Of a DNA stretch of 64,000 nt, positions 1 to 11,413 are shown in pieces (the stretch's first letter is position 1; each line of letters begins with the position of its first letter). The notes beneath the pieces were generated by a model that saw nothing but the letters and a program-made list of their open reading frames with translations, was not told the DNA's origin and searched no databases. Source of the DNA: Astrothelium macrocarpum (Eukaryota; Ascomycota; Dothideomycetes; Trypetheliales; Trypetheliaceae); assembly GCA_021030915.1 (NCBI GenBank), contig JAGEMR010000124.1:21752-85751 (forward strand). The letters run 5' to 3'. The position numbers and the translations under genes were made by a program.

Positions 1-264
1 CATGCCGGTTCAGAAGAAATGGTTCACTTAGCTCCCCATGTTTGATGCTTGGAACGGTGCAACAAATTGTTGCAGGATATTCTGCCTTCATTCTTTTAGT
101 GTTTGGCAATCAATGCGATGGTGTTTTCTAGAATCTGTTCTCGCTCTTTGACCGATGGGGCTGACATTAATGGACTCAGAAGTCTCGGGTCACCAATCAA
201 TTCAGGTGACCAAGAATGTAGAGACTCTGATGAAGAGTGCGTTTAGCTACAGTCGTGTGCGACA

Positions 265-2007
265 TTACTGTCCATCGCGCTGCTGGTGACCCTTGTCAAT
301 CTTGACAGATTTCCATTCCATCGCACAGGCAGCTACAAAAGATAGGCATGCCATGACAAAACACATGCGAAAGGCATCGATCATCGAGTCGCTAATTATT
401 GCTTTCATGATTGGAATTTGAGAAGTGGGGACGACGCTAACGATGTTTGTTGCCCCTTGTTGAAGTGCGATAGCGGCATTGATACCTGGAAGCTTTAGTC
501 GGATGGCTTGAGCTATATGACTATTCAACACCGTTCCAAAAGCCGAAGTGAATATAGACTGGCCAAGATATTGAGCAAATACAACCAGTCCAACGCCAAG
601 TGGCATCTCGTCTATTTGCAGCACGGTTTGCGCCGCAATACGTGGTACTTCGACCCCGATCCCGAGACTTAGCCCAACAAGGAGTAAAGCAGACACCCAA
701 AAACTTCGAGGGGAATCTGACTGGAGTTTGGTCACCATCAGCGATCCGGCAATACCAAAAAGACTACTAAGAATCATGAATGGTGTGTAATAACCATATC
801 TCGTGATGAGGATACCAGAGAAAATGCTCGATCCGAGACTGGCTACGATTAACGGAAGTGCCATGATTCCTGACTGGAGAGCATCCACTCCGATGACCGT
901 TTGGAACCAAGTTGGAATCTTTGCCACAAGGTTAATTTGACATCTTTTTCGCGTCTCCATAGTATGGACTTACATAGTAGGATATTACCTCCCCTGCAGC
1001 CACTAATGTAAAACAGTAAATTGCACCAGCTGCCAGACTTCGTTGCTTCAAAAGTTTGATAGGTAACATGGCTTTGGATTCTTGCTTCCACTCCGTAAAG
1101 ATGAATAGGGTTACGAGAATACCCGAAAGCGTAATAAGTGCGACAAGTCGAGGAGATGACCACCCATATGATGTGTCGCCCAACTGCAAAGCTATAAGTA
1201 AACAAACAATGCCTGGAAGGAATAGGCCGAGTCCAATCCAGTCCAACTGAGCAAACTTTGAGCCCAAGCTTGTTCCTCTTCGGTCCGGCAACTTCAATCC
1301 CTGGAGAGCCATCACAACAGCAACAAATGTAGGCACACCAATGATTGGATTGATAGCGAAGCACCATCTCCAGGAGGATTTTGTGGTCAAGAAACCACCA
1401 ACAAGAGGTCCAATCGCAGACACGCACCCAAGCAAGACACCCATAGCGCCATTGGCTGTAGACCTAAGCCGTAGGGGCAAGGTGTAAGCCAGAATATTGA
1501 CAGCGCCTGCGATGAGACCCGAGTCTCCCACGCCAGCGACGGCTCTACCGAATATCAAGGTCGCAGAGTTTGGCGCAACAGCACTGATTATGGAGCCGAG
1601 TTCGAATATAAGGAGCGAGACCATGAAACAAGCTTTGATCGAAAAGATTGTGTATGCTTTTCCGTATGGTAATTGCATGGCAGCAAGAGTTAGAAGATAC
1701 GCGGACCCATACCATCCAACGTCTTGGACGGAGTGAAACTCATTGGTGATGCTTGGTACTGCTGTAGCTATGATGCTGAGATCCTTCACATTGGTTGAGC
1801 TCAGCTGATGCTTTGGAATCAAAGATCTCAAATACTCACTAGTACCGGCAGCACAATAGAGAACCCAAGGACAGTGCATATTAGAATTTGGTGAGTTTTA
1901 CGAGGGTATTCTTCCTTTTGATCAAAGGTCGTTTCAGCTAAGTCATTATTCGATTCCGTTACTGTCCTTGCACCTTGGTGCTTCTCAATATCCTGGAGCT
2001 CAGCCAT
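265..2007 (-). CDS. MFS drug/toxin efflux transporter, DHA2 (14-TM) type
   Basis: Three exons: 1840-2007, 974-1783 and 265-918; introns of 56 and 55 nt begin GTGAGT and GTAAGT and all junctions are phase 0, giving 543 aa. The start was taken at the ATG that opens a charged, cytosolic N-terminus before TM1. Seen: the family motif around residue 57 (LDLSIIATAVP, the DHA2 version of LDxTIVNVALP), GWYGSAYLLT, GRAVAGVGDSG, and the antiporter motif C (GCVSAIGPLVGG). The C-terminal half carries the YY..PTWFQ and VQSGIM-like blocks typical of fungal TRI12/aflatoxin-efflux relatives. Family knowledge: plasma-membrane proton antiporters exporting toxins or drugs. The substrate cannot be read from sequence. 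No biosynthetic cluster adjoins it, although oxidoreductases lie about 9 kb away. Confidence 0.9.
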
Positions 2008-4558
2008 GAGCGTCGGCTGAATAGTTTGTGTTTTTACACATCACGGTCGAGTTTACTAGCACTTTTATGAACATTTTCGTTGGGTCCAATAGTAATCATG
2101 TATGATTCCGTCACCGGTAAGGTCTCTGGCGAAACTCCACTCGGGAGGCCTGATTTTTAATTAGAGTTCGCTTTGCACAAAAAACAACCAATCACACGAC
2201 TGAGGTTCTACGACCAACTGTGGGGCTTTCTGGTGGGATTTTCAATATTTCTGTCCTCGCTAACATAATACTGGCACACAAAGGAAAGCTTTACTCAGAG
2301 TCGTCACCGGAACTATTAAATCCACTCAATAAGAAGGCCATTTTCGTCATCAAAAAAGCTCAACATTCGTGACCGCTCCTCCCCTCACCATTTGAGATGG
2401 GCTTTCTCTACAAGCTTCATCCCAGGCCAAAGAGAATTTGCGACCCACTTCACTACTTCTTCTCGCTTTTAACCCTTCTTATGGTAACTGATAGTGATGC
2501 AATTAACGATGGACTCCAAAGACCATAGTGATGTCGTTTCGGAGAACCGTATTACGAAGTCTGACGTGCAGTCTTACGACTTGTCCGCGTTCCCCGCCAT
2601 GACGCGTTCTCTGTTCGAAATTTTCATTCAAACGTCCGGACTTGGGTCAGAGCCTGAATCCTGGCAAAGTTCCCTCGCAAATTGAATTCCGTACTCGAAG
2701 AAAATAGTCGATAGTCAATAATATCGACTAGTTGAAAAGAGGGCAACACTGTGGAAAAGGATCGGCTATAGTGATGATATTGAGTTGGTATAAGTCTTGG
2801 GGACCAGATAGAACACTTATGAGTCACCGAAAAAGAGGGCAAGCTCAAGAAGTATTCTGCTTGCCCAATAGATGTACAGGCTTTCAAAAGAGAGAAGAAT
2901 GTTGTCAAGCTGGGTAAGGGATGGGTCTAGTAAACGAAACGAACACGCAAATATTTGAAGAGGTCGCCTCTGATCTTCACATTATGTGCAAGTCGATATT
3001 TAGGTCTATGGCTCCTGCTTTAGAATTACAGATGCAAGAGTTATCTAGTGCCAGTGGCATCCAACTGTTAGCCTCCTACCTGCGTGTACATAGTTTTCGC
3101 TTTCGTGGAACTTACTTCCTTCCGGCGAACTAGGTGCTTGTTTTAGCCAAAGTCATCTCTGCTTTAGAACATCAACTTCGGCGACGGAATACAAGGAGCG
3201 TTAGAAAGAAGCGTAGAATCACGAGCCCCATAAACATACTTGTATGAGAAACATGCGTGGATTTTAGCATTGAGTATCAAAATACTGATTCACAGGGATT
3301 CAGTATAACCGAAAGCTGGGGCAAAATATATAGACAGGGACCGGAGACTAGACCCTACTGTAGAGCACTTGAGGACAATCAAGAGCACTCAGGAGCGTTT
3401 GAAGACGGCCAGAGCTGGATATTGATTACTCAAGAGTGCTAAGAGTAACATAGCCACGGTTCAAAGCAGGGGTCTTAAGAATATATGCATAAGCTATGAA
3501 TATTAACCAAATTTGATTGGCAAGACCCCTGGTTCAAAGGTGTCCAAAGATAACAAACACAATCCAGGGCAATTACTCATGTCTTGGCTTAATGATGCAT
3601 TGTTGGAGGTTTTAATATAGGTGGAGTCTAGCAAATCTGGCTTTCGCGTATGAGTGCATTGGCATGGCGCCTTTGTTTGGGATTCGGAGTTTCGAGTCTA
3701 ATCATAAGCTTTCTCAACGCAATAGCACAATCAGAGCTACCACTAATAACAACGATGGTGTCGTTCAAGATGCTCCTGTTTACATTTCAACACTTGTATC
3801 TGACCCATAAGTCTTTTTAGCTCACAAGGCCACCGTGTGGCAATTGACGGCTGGTGCGGTTTCGCCTGTATCTGGAACACTGTTTACCACAGTGTCGATA
3901 TCCGGGTTGCCACAAATTTGTTAAACATATGCCGAAAGTGATAGGCAGCCGAATGGGTAGCTGAAGATGAATTGATAATCTAATAATAGGTTTCTGGAGC
4001 AAAAACAGGATGTCAAGCCGAAAGCAAGTTTGTAACTTCTCTATCACAAACCCTGGAGTTCCGGCTGACGGATCAGACAGGTTACACAACATCAGATGCA
4101 GAACTTTAATTACTCATCTGAATTCCCGTGCAGTTTAGTTGCAAAGCCTAAGAAGAGCGTAGAATAAAGTCATTCAGTCGATCAATCATTCAATTAACTA
4201 CATCATCCGTCAGTTGCACAAGCTTTCACCCTCAAATATTCCCGATCGCTATATCATACTTTATCTAGCGGGCACCGTATCACGGGCATCCCAGTGTAGA
4301 GCTCAGCATTTCTTGAAACGGTGTCAGTGAGCTAGAAGATGCATGGTCCTGTTTCACAGTAGGCTAAGCCACCGTCGTAGACATCGCCTCCAAAAACTGA
4401 CATTACTGCATGCAGGTGTTCAATTTCATTCTCTTCGGCTGTGGCGTTCTGATAGGCGGCTCATTGCAAGACGTATTATGATATATTTAAGACCAAAAGG
4501 ATGTCCTTGAAAGCTCTGGTCTGTAATATATCCTTTTCCTCAATCAACCTCGTTAGTA
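2008..4558. other. Long intergenic stretch with degenerate repeat remnant
   Basis: About 2.5 kb with only short unrelated open frames (for example 63 codons from 2494 and 70 codons from 2921) that have no recognisable domain and no supporting introns. A degraded dispersed repeat lies at 2744-2828 (see separate entry). The first few hundred bases should hold the promoter of the efflux pump, and the last few hundred that of the membrane protein beginning at 4559. Confidence 0.5.
2744..2828 (+). repeat. Degenerate dispersed repeat, copy A
   Basis: This stretch matches 25127-25210 in the same orientation. Both contain CACTGTG near the start, an ATATTGAGT core, and finish with AATAGAACACTTATGAGTC in one copy and a version with one change in the other. 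The differences include many C/T and G/A changes, as expected of an old transposon fragment hit by repeat-induced point mutation. It is too short to class. Confidence 0.6.
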
Positions 4559-5606
4559 ATGGCTACGACAACATTTGCAAGAACTATCATTGGACCTTTG
4601 ACGACTACTTTTACTCCCCCTCCCAGTTGTTCCTCGCTTGTCATGGCTCCGCCTGGGTCATGGGGCTCGGAGGTCGCTTTTCAAGCATTGACATGCCCAC
4701 CTAGAGGAAATGTGTGGCCTATAGAAGCAGAATGCTGGCCATTACTGGCTGATGGGGCCACTTCACTTAAAATTTTTGGTCTAGGCTTCTATTCTCCAGG
4801 TTTAATATGTCCGAATGGATATACGACAGCTTGCTCAACAACAATGCTCAGTAACATATCTACATCTACAGAGAGTCAATTATTTAAGTTTCAATTTCCA
4901 CTCGGTCTAGGCGAGACTGCTGTGGGATGTTGTCCGAGGTAAAATTCTTTTATATCCTACTCCGTGTTATCACTAATCTGAACTCTACTAACACGATGAA
5001 ATTGGCGCTAGTGGATATTCTTGTTTCTCAATCACAGAGGCTTCGGGGTTTCAACAATGCCTGTCGCTAGCTATCTCGGGCGATTTGATCATATCAGAGT
5101 GTTTTAGAACAGACGCGTATACTAAGAGCCTCCCAAGCGAGTCTCAGGGCCCGCTTCCTAATTTGATTACGGAAATCATGTCAGGATCCTCCACCATGAT
5201 CTTACCAGGTTCCTCTGTCATAACTTTTCCGGTATCCTCCACTATAGTCACGACTGGTAGTTCAGGAGATGTCGTAGGAGGTCCTCAAGCATACTCGATT
5301 ATTGGGCCGTTGATTCAACTCAATCATAAATCTTCAGACCTTGCGACTACAGCGACAGCCTTGGCGCCAATCTCTACGGATTCAAAACCCTCAGAAACTT
5401 CGTTTCAAACAAGTCCCGGCCTGAACGTTGGAGTAAAAGTAGCTATAGGCGTCTTAGTACCCATCACTGTTCTGGCACTTGCAGCTTTCCTTGCCACCTT
5501 CTTCTTCCGTCGGAGAAAACAAGATGCTACCCATGAACCTGTTGACGAACGTCAATATCGCGATAAGGCGGAATTGGAGGCACAGAATCTTCCGGAGGCC
5601 CCATAG
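4559..5606 (+). CDS. Single-pass surface protein with Ser/Thr-rich stalk (Mid2-like architecture)
   Basis: Two exons, 4559-4938 and 5012-5606; the 73-nt intron has a TACTAACAC branch site and ends TAG. The product is 324 aa. The N-terminal half is Cys-containing and ectodomain-like, with a PNGYTTAC block found in many fungal surface proteins. A Ser/Thr/Gly-rich stalk follows. One strong membrane helix (VGVKVAIGVLVPITVLALAAF) sits near residues 255-280, before an RRRK stop-transfer and a short acidic tail. There is no clear cleavable signal peptide at this start, so an upstream ATG or exon may have been missed. The architecture resembles wall-stress sensors such as Mid2/Wsc, but homology to them is not shown. 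A truncated gene with a similar helix lies at 63612-63924. Confidence 0.75.
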
Positions 5607-6621
5607 GATACTCAAATATTCGAGTTGATCACACTGGACCAGTCACATGAGCTTGGACCGGAACCAATTCAGGAACTTCCCATACCAAATCTTACACATG
5701 AAGATGAAGGTACAAATATGAAATAAAGAAGTAGTTCTTGCCCGTTTGTTGGAAACTTCTTGTACAAGTAACAGTCGCAAAGTATCCCACATCAGCCAAA
5801 GTATTTCCTCCAAGTAGATGTTTGTGAATGTCGGTGATAGCGTGGACGGTTTTTCACTACGTTTATATTCGGCTTGATTCTTGTACGCTAACTACCTAAA
5901 TACTTAGTGTACATTGTTTCCACCTTATTTGCGATCAATTTTTTGATTATTTAGCCTAAACTAATCCTAAATTAAAACTTTATTTTATAAGAAAAAATTT
6001 TAATATATATCTATAGAAAATTGATCTCTCAGATTAATCAAAAAATCTATAATTAAATTCTATTTTAATCATTGATCACAATTTCCACAGCGTTTATTCA
6101 TAATTAGTCTAACAGCGGAGCCGTCAACAGCTTTTAGGAGTGGAGAAAGCTAGATTGCCAAGTCTAGAGAGAAGAGATGAGAGGTGGGTGTGGTGGGAAT
6201 CTACAGATCTACGATGCGGATGTCCTCCAACATCTTTCTCCTTCCAAACTTGTCGCAAGTCTTTGTTCAGTCTGCTGAACTCTATGATTAGACTGTTCTT
6301 GAAGTTTACGTGCATCATCCTTCGTGGATAGATACAAACAGATTACAATTAGGCTTGCAGAAGCTATCCCAGCGTGGTAGGATGCTTAATGCTTATTAAC
6401 ATCCTTGTGAATAGTCCAAGCCTGGTGGTAACCCCCAGGATCCTAGAATTCGCCTTTGACCTAGCAATTATTGATACCTAGCTCAAGAATTCTCATCACA
6501 TGGCGGTATTCGGCCTCCATCAACCGCACTCAGGTCCAGACGCAAAGTGAAGAAAGGATCTCCTGCCATCATCTTCTTGTTCAGATAAAGGCCCTAGTTC
6601 GAACATAATCTTCCCAATATC
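5607..6621. other. Intergenic, AT-rich core
   Basis: No gene is supported. Positions 5920-6080 are strongly AT-rich with runs of A and T and no open frame, which looks like a decayed repeat. The remainder is flanking sequence between the convergent membrane-protein and F-box genes. Confidence 0.5.
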
Positions 6622-7980
6622 TTATTCTTTGTAGATAATCGTCCCTTCAATGTCTGCATCCTTACAAAGCTGGCCAAAAAGATTAGGATCATTCTCAGTC
6701 CAAAAAGCATCCTCGCAATTGTTTCGACCAGTCCACACTGCAAGATCGAATCGTTCCAGCAGTGGAGCATACAAGCGTAAACGGGGTACCCAGGTGCAGA
6801 GGCAGCTATGGAGAAGTACTGCCTTCCATTCGAAAGTCACCCACTCTGAGAGATCGTTGGAGAGACACAGGTAGCGTAGGTCTGGAGGAAGAGTTCGAGG
6901 AAGGGCTTCAGTAAGAGTGGCATCATTCGATGGAAAGAAACCAAGAAGCATCACCAGAGGCAGTCGCAAACGAGTGAGAGACGAAAAGGCCGTCAGAGGG
7001 CCCAGCCTACCCTCAATTCCATAAAATATCCGATTTGTCTTTTCATTCCATCGATTTCCGCCAGGATTCTCGCCGTCTGCCCAGCTTAGACTGAGTTCTA
7101 GATCCTCCAAGGTCGAAGAGACGTAAAGCAGGGCATGCAATAGCCTTTTCATTGACAAGTGCTCTTGCAGACTGTATCCTCGCGCTTTGTCCCGGTCTTC
7201 GTAAAAGCTAAAGAAGAGCCGTCTCAATTGAGGTGTCTTTGAAAGTATCTTTGCTAGGTCGGCAGGATCTAATAAGGTTTCTCTGAGGTGTATTGTGGTG
7301 ATACATGGAGCTAACGGTAGATTCTCGAGCTCTGGTTGTATAAGTTGAGTAGGTGGGAGTGTAATATGCATCTGCTCTATTGCCGGGAGGCGGAAGAGTT
7401 TCGTTACCAGCAATGGATCAACTGAGCTAAGCTCATACAGCCACGATTCTCCGTAGCAGTCATCATCATCTATGAATTCGACGATGCGGAGCAAGTCGAA
7501 GCTCTTGTTGACCTGCAGAGAAAGAGCAGCAAATTGCTTGCCTAGTCCTAGGTATCGCAAACCTTTGAACCGCGAAATCAGCGATACGTACTTGGCATCC
7601 AAATTGCTGTTCGAAGGCTGGATAAGCAAAGGCGCAGCTGTGGAATCTTGATTTGCGTGACCAGCAGTATGTGCGTCGTGGTTCTCGGTCGTGCAAAGGA
7701 CATCAGGCTTTGGTCCTTTGAGTTCTAGTGAATTCACACTTCTTGCAAGATCTGGTTGGGCCTCGAGTACATCAAAAATACCTGCAATGAAAAGCCGTCC
7801 GTGGGCATTTGCATGTCGCTTTAGTATAATATGTCGAAACAGACGTTTGCGAGCGAATGGTAAAAGGGAGTTGCAGGAAAGACAAAGACTGGATAGGTCT
7901 GAGGAAGGAAGTAGCTCGAGGATCATCTCGACGAGCGGCTCGTCTAGATCTAGTAGGCAAAGCATAATGAAGGGCTGCAA
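6622..7980 (-). CDS. F-box protein with leucine-rich C-terminal region
   Basis: One uninterrupted frame of 452 aa. Residues about 9-50 fit an F-box (LDEPLVEMILELLPSSDLSS followed by a conserved CNSLLPFARKRLF-type helix), which in this family binds Skp1. The rest is Leu-rich with repeated L-x-x-L-x-L blocks (RLFRLPAIEQM, RLRLPLVML, RYLCLSNDL), as in fungal F-box/LRR-like substrate receptors of SCF ubiquitin ligases. Substrate unknown. No introns are needed. The next gene upstream is more than 1 kb away. Confidence 0.8.
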   Translation of the reverse strand: MQPFIMLCLLDLDEPLVEMILELLPSSDLSSLCLSCNSLLPFARKRLFRHIILKRHANAHGRLFIAGIFDVLEAQPDLARSVNSLELKGPKPDVLCTTENHDAHTAGHANQDSTAAPLLIQPSNSNLDAKYVSLISRFKGLRYLGLGKQFAALSLQVNKSFDLLRIVEFIDDDDCYGESWLYELSSVDPLLVTKLFRLPAIEQMHITLPPTQLIQPELENLPLAPCITTIHLRETLLDPADLAKILSKTPQLRRLFFSFYEDRDKARGYSLQEHLSMKRLLHALLYVSSTLEDLELSLSWADGENPGGNRWNEKTNRIFYGIEGRLGPLTAFSSLTRLRLPLVMLLGFFPSNDATLTEALPRTLPPDLRYLCLSNDLSEWVTFEWKAVLLHSCLCTWVPRLRLYAPLLERFDLAVWTGRNNCEDAFWTENDPNLFGQLCKDADIEGTIIYKE

Positions 7981-8565
7981 ATGACCGTACGTCTGTAGAT
8001 GGTCGCAAATCGAACAATTGTAGTGCCAAAGAGGGAAATCTCAGACTGTTCTATCAAATTGTAGACAGGACAAGATCTGCTGCGGCTCTTGCTGTGACTT
8101 TTCCAAAATCAGATCGCTGGGAAGCTCCCGACACTTACGTTGAATGTGCAATTTGGTTTTGGCAGGATCCCAGTTTACCAAGGTGGCCCTCGAACTGAAT
8201 AAGTGAAAACCCCTGCCAAGAGGTACAACGGGTTGCATCACTTTGGCGTCACTGCGCGTCAGGCGAACGCCCCATTACCTGGAAACTTGGCAACATTGAT
8301 GCACGAGGAACTTGGCAAGTTGTTGGAACATGAAGCGAAAGTGCATGTGGAGTTGAAGCGAGAGACAGAGTATCTATGCCTTACGCTAGTACAAATAAGG
8401 AAATCCCCACCAATGCTGCTGCCAATAGGTAGGTATTTAACACAAGTCACGTCATCAACGAGCTGACGCTTGTTTGATGAAGCGAAGATCAAGCCGTTCT
8501 TTTGCGAGGCTGAAAAGGTTGATACTCGCATCGAGACTGAAGTTGCAGCTGATCGGTGAGTTCTA
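7981..8565. other. Intergenic; possible decayed coding sequence
   Basis: This contains the promoter of the F-box gene. A plus-strand open frame from about 8203 to 8466 reads as charged helix (MHEELGKLLEHEAKVHVELK) and resumes in another frame at about 8467-8560 (KIKPFFCEAEKVDTRIETE). This looks like a broken gene remnant ending at the foldback element. I do not recognise the family. Confidence 0.35.
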
Positions 8566-8741
8566 CTGCGGTCTGCGGGTTCAGCTTCCGCCCTAAATTT
8601 CCCCACAAAAATTATTAGTAAATCATGTCAATAGTATAAGATAATTTTTTTTAATTTTAATATATTTGCTATTTTTTGGTGTGATTTGTTAATAATTTGT
8701 GTGGGGAGATCCAGGGCGGAAGCCGAACCCGCAAACCGCAG
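8566..8741. mobile_element. MITE-like foldback element, 176 bp
   Basis: The two ends are inverted repeats of about 50 bp (8566-8617 against 8690-8741), starting CTGCGG and ending CCGCAG. They share the core GCGGGTTC.GCTTCCGCCCT with a handful of mismatches. The roughly 75-bp middle is AT-rich with no coding potential. As RNA or single-stranded DNA it would fold into one long hairpin. I see no clean target-site duplication, so the superfamily is unassigned. Confidence 0.75.
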
Positions 8742-9197
8742 CTGGGTTGGTTATCCCCTTGCTCACAAGGCGAGACCACCTTGTGTGTCCTCGCATATGA
8801 AGGACTGTCCACTAATCTGCATACTCATTTGACAGACTTAAGGGCTGAGCTCCAGAATTCGAGTATGTGGCGTGATAATGATACTGAAGCGAACATGTGG
8901 TCCCGAGCTAGACGTTGCAAGGGGCGATCTGGTAGGCATTGAGCAGTGTTGGAAGAGACGCAGAACCTAGATGCTCTTTCCACAGTATCTGTCGCTTATT
9001 GCCTTATGTCTATGCTTTCGAAAGTAATTCAGGACACCATAGGCGCTTTTCCTAGATTCGGGTGTAGAGCTCTTACAATCTACGCGCATAGCGGCTGATG
9101 CTATAAGACTTCTCTCTCTTCTTGCAATTTTGGCTAGTCGTCATTTCTCCCCTTCCTCATTTGTATTCTTGGTCAGGCTGGTCCTGCGACGTTAGCA
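8742..9197. other. Intergenic, promoter of the secreted deaminase-like gene
   Basis: There are no supported genes. The last 100 bases are pyrimidine-rich (CTTCTCTCTCTTCTTGC and similar), as is common upstream of fungal start codons. Confidence 0.4.
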
Positions 9198-10345
9198 ATG
9201 TTTTCCCGTTTATCTCTTCCAATTTACGTGTTCTACCTCGTCACTGTCCTTCATTTCTATCTTAGTACAGCGCTTTGCGCGCCGACAACAGATCCTGCGA
9301 GACCATTAGACGTCTCGCTTGGGCCCCTGGCTATCCAAGAAGATAAGCTGGCTGCAAAATACGAGGCGTGGTTATATACCTCGCTTGTAGAGTATAAGGA
9401 CGATCTCATCACCGAGACGTTGTCTGACGGATCCGCTAGCGGTTAGATCCACTATAGCAATTCGTCTCTGCTGAATGATAACACGAAACAGACATTGAGC
9501 TTAACTTCCTTGCGAAAAAAGCGTACAATGAGTATCAAGATTATCTTGGAAAGGTGAGAGCCAACCCACTATGAACAACTCATTAAACGTACTGGATACC
9601 GTCGCAAGTAAACGAAAAGCATGTCTCGGTTACTCATCCTTTGTTCATAAGCTCTGAAATACTGAATAATTCCTAGGTTTCAACAAAGTATGGTGTGCAA
9701 TGGTCTTCGGCTGACAGCTATCACCGCCCGTCCGTCATGGCCATACTTGCCATCCGCAACCCAAAAGCCGATGCCCAGGCTAAGACACTCCTTTTCATCG
9801 CATCATCGGCAAAAGGCAAGAACCTAATGTATGGTCGAGCACCTAACATTCCGGATCCTGTTCCGGAGCTATGGCAGATCATCACATCGTGCGAGACCAA
9901 CGAAAACGCCAAACACCGCAGCGACGCTTCCTGTGGCGAGCCTAACGCCCTTTTGCTATTTTTCCGATGGGCTCAACGTGAAGGTCTTAGCTCTGACGAT
10001 ACTGTGAATAGCCTTAAGGGTGCAAAGTCAATTGCTTGGTGGCGCCCGGTCGTTATGCGAAATGCCAACAAAAATCAGAAGAAAATTCAACGGCAGAAAT
10101 ACGATGCTCTCCCCCAGGGTGAATACAAAAAACCATGCTCCGAGAACGACGGTGGAAGGCCAGGCTTCGGCTGCGATGAAGTCCTTTCAAAAGCTAAGAT
10201 CGACACCGTACCCATGGTCCAAGAGAACCTGTTTGGCGAGATTACTCTTGAAAACAAAGTTATTGCTACACAAGCTGTTTCTGTGCTGCCTGTTCCAGCA
10301 TCCGGTTCGACACGAAAGTTCAAACGAGCTGTTTCAGGCAATTGA
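9198..10345 (+). CDS. Secreted deaminase-fold protein, YwqJ-like (tentative)
   Basis: Three exons, 9198-9441, 9492-9553 and 9677-10345, phase-consistent, encode 324 aa. Donors are GTTAGA (weak) and GTGAGA; both acceptors are AG. Residues 1-28 form a signal peptide ending near STALCA. The middle carries a Cys-Gly-Glu-Pro-Asn motif (Cys188, Glu190) preceded by two hydrophobic strands, and a second motif Pro-Cys256 with Cys268 in GFGCDEVL. Family knowledge: zinc deaminases of the bacterial toxin YwqJ group replace HxE with CxE and keep a PC...C motif; fungal relatives have been described. The 11-residue spacing between the two late Cys is wider than usual. The substrate, activity and any target are inferred only. 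It could instead be an uncharacterised disulphide-rich secreted protein. Confidence 0.6.
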
Positions 10346-10922
10346 ACGTTCGATAAGTCAGCCATAGATGCGGAATATCGCAAGCTAGACCTTGAAAACT
10401 CAATTGGAAGATCTTGACATGCCGTATGTAGCGATAAATTAGTGCTGTTAATGAGAATCAGTTTACCCGTCATTGCTTGTCAAGTATCAGTTGTTGACAG
10501 CATTCTCTGCTTCGAGGGTTTTACAGAACGGTTGCCACGCGATCTCACATTTTGTCAATAGAGGCGAGCGGCAAGTTTTCAACGAGGATGAGGCGGTCGG
10601 CGATGCTGTCGAACGCGAATCCGTCATCTTAGCGAAGGATGCTCTGATTACTAGCACGAGTGGGAGCTTCCTCTTCTTCAGCTCCTTATCCTGCTCTTTC
10701 CTCTTCAACATTTGTCGATTTCTAGCAAAACTAGCCAAGTCAGCTTCTGTTTTCGCAGCTTTCATCCTTTTCCAACTTTGGCCGAGCTTGTCACCACGAT
10801 AATTGAAATTAGTCGCTTATATAACACTGAGACAACCCTAATGCAGCCCTAATGCCAATTAATCAAACATACGCTGTAATATCCATAGTTGCCAGGTCTG
10901 TTGATCATTTTTTGGATCCCTG
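10346..10922. other. Intergenic between secreted protein and oxidase fragment
   Basis: Overlapping open frames occur on both strands at 10473-10802, the minus one Lys-rich. They mirror each other and have no recognisable domain, so neither is called as a gene. Confidence 0.4.
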
Positions 10923-11189
10923 CTACTGCTCGTACCATAGCCCAGCCACTGCGCACTCCCCAGTGGCGTCGGCGGTCACGATTCGACCGTCGGCGAGGAC
11001 TACCTCGTAGGATACGACCTGGTCACATGCGAAGCCGTACCGGGCTGTGAAGAGTGTGATTCCCACCGTCAAGGCGAGTCCTGCGATACCAACACTGGCC
11101 TCTCGAGCTACTCTTACGGCTCTGTCATATTGCGCGAGACGTTCATAAATCTGTTGGGGAGCATGACTTGTCAATTGACGATTCTTCAA
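10923..11189 (-). pseudogene. Fragment of BBE-type FAD-linked oxidase
   Basis: The 88 codons include GITLFTARYGFACDQVV followed by SYEVVLADGRIVTAD. This is the segment of the FAD-binding-4 domain around the GG.S.fs..yGf.cD.V...evVla.G.iv motif in berberine-bridge-enzyme-like oxidases, whose full length is about 450-600 aa. Neither the N-terminal flavin attachment region nor the C-terminal substrate domain is present on either side. The fragment is probably a relic. It lies just past the 3' end of the GMC oxidoreductase gene, in the same orientation. Confidence 0.7.
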
Positions 11190-11413
11190 ATTACAACGTC
11201 AGAATCAAAACAGCTGGAAATTTAGATGCATTTCTGCTATGCAACTATTTACTCTGTTGGCTGAGCTACCAATTGACCTTCCATCGATGTTTACGAATAA
11301 GTTATGGCAATTTTCCCGCCTTTTGCTATCCGAGCTCCAGGATTGACGCCGTATATGCCTCCGACTTACTGCAAGTCATCTTTGATGAAGCTAGCTGCCA
11401 GCTCAGCAACTCC

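Noticed and set aside
8203..8466. Complete small gene upstream of the foldback element
   Set aside because: The frame starts without a good ATG and coding-like sequence continues in a different frame, so it is noted as a remnant only.
10473..10802. Open frames on both strands, the minus one Lys-rich
   Set aside because: Mirror-image frames in one stretch with no signal, domain or splice partner.
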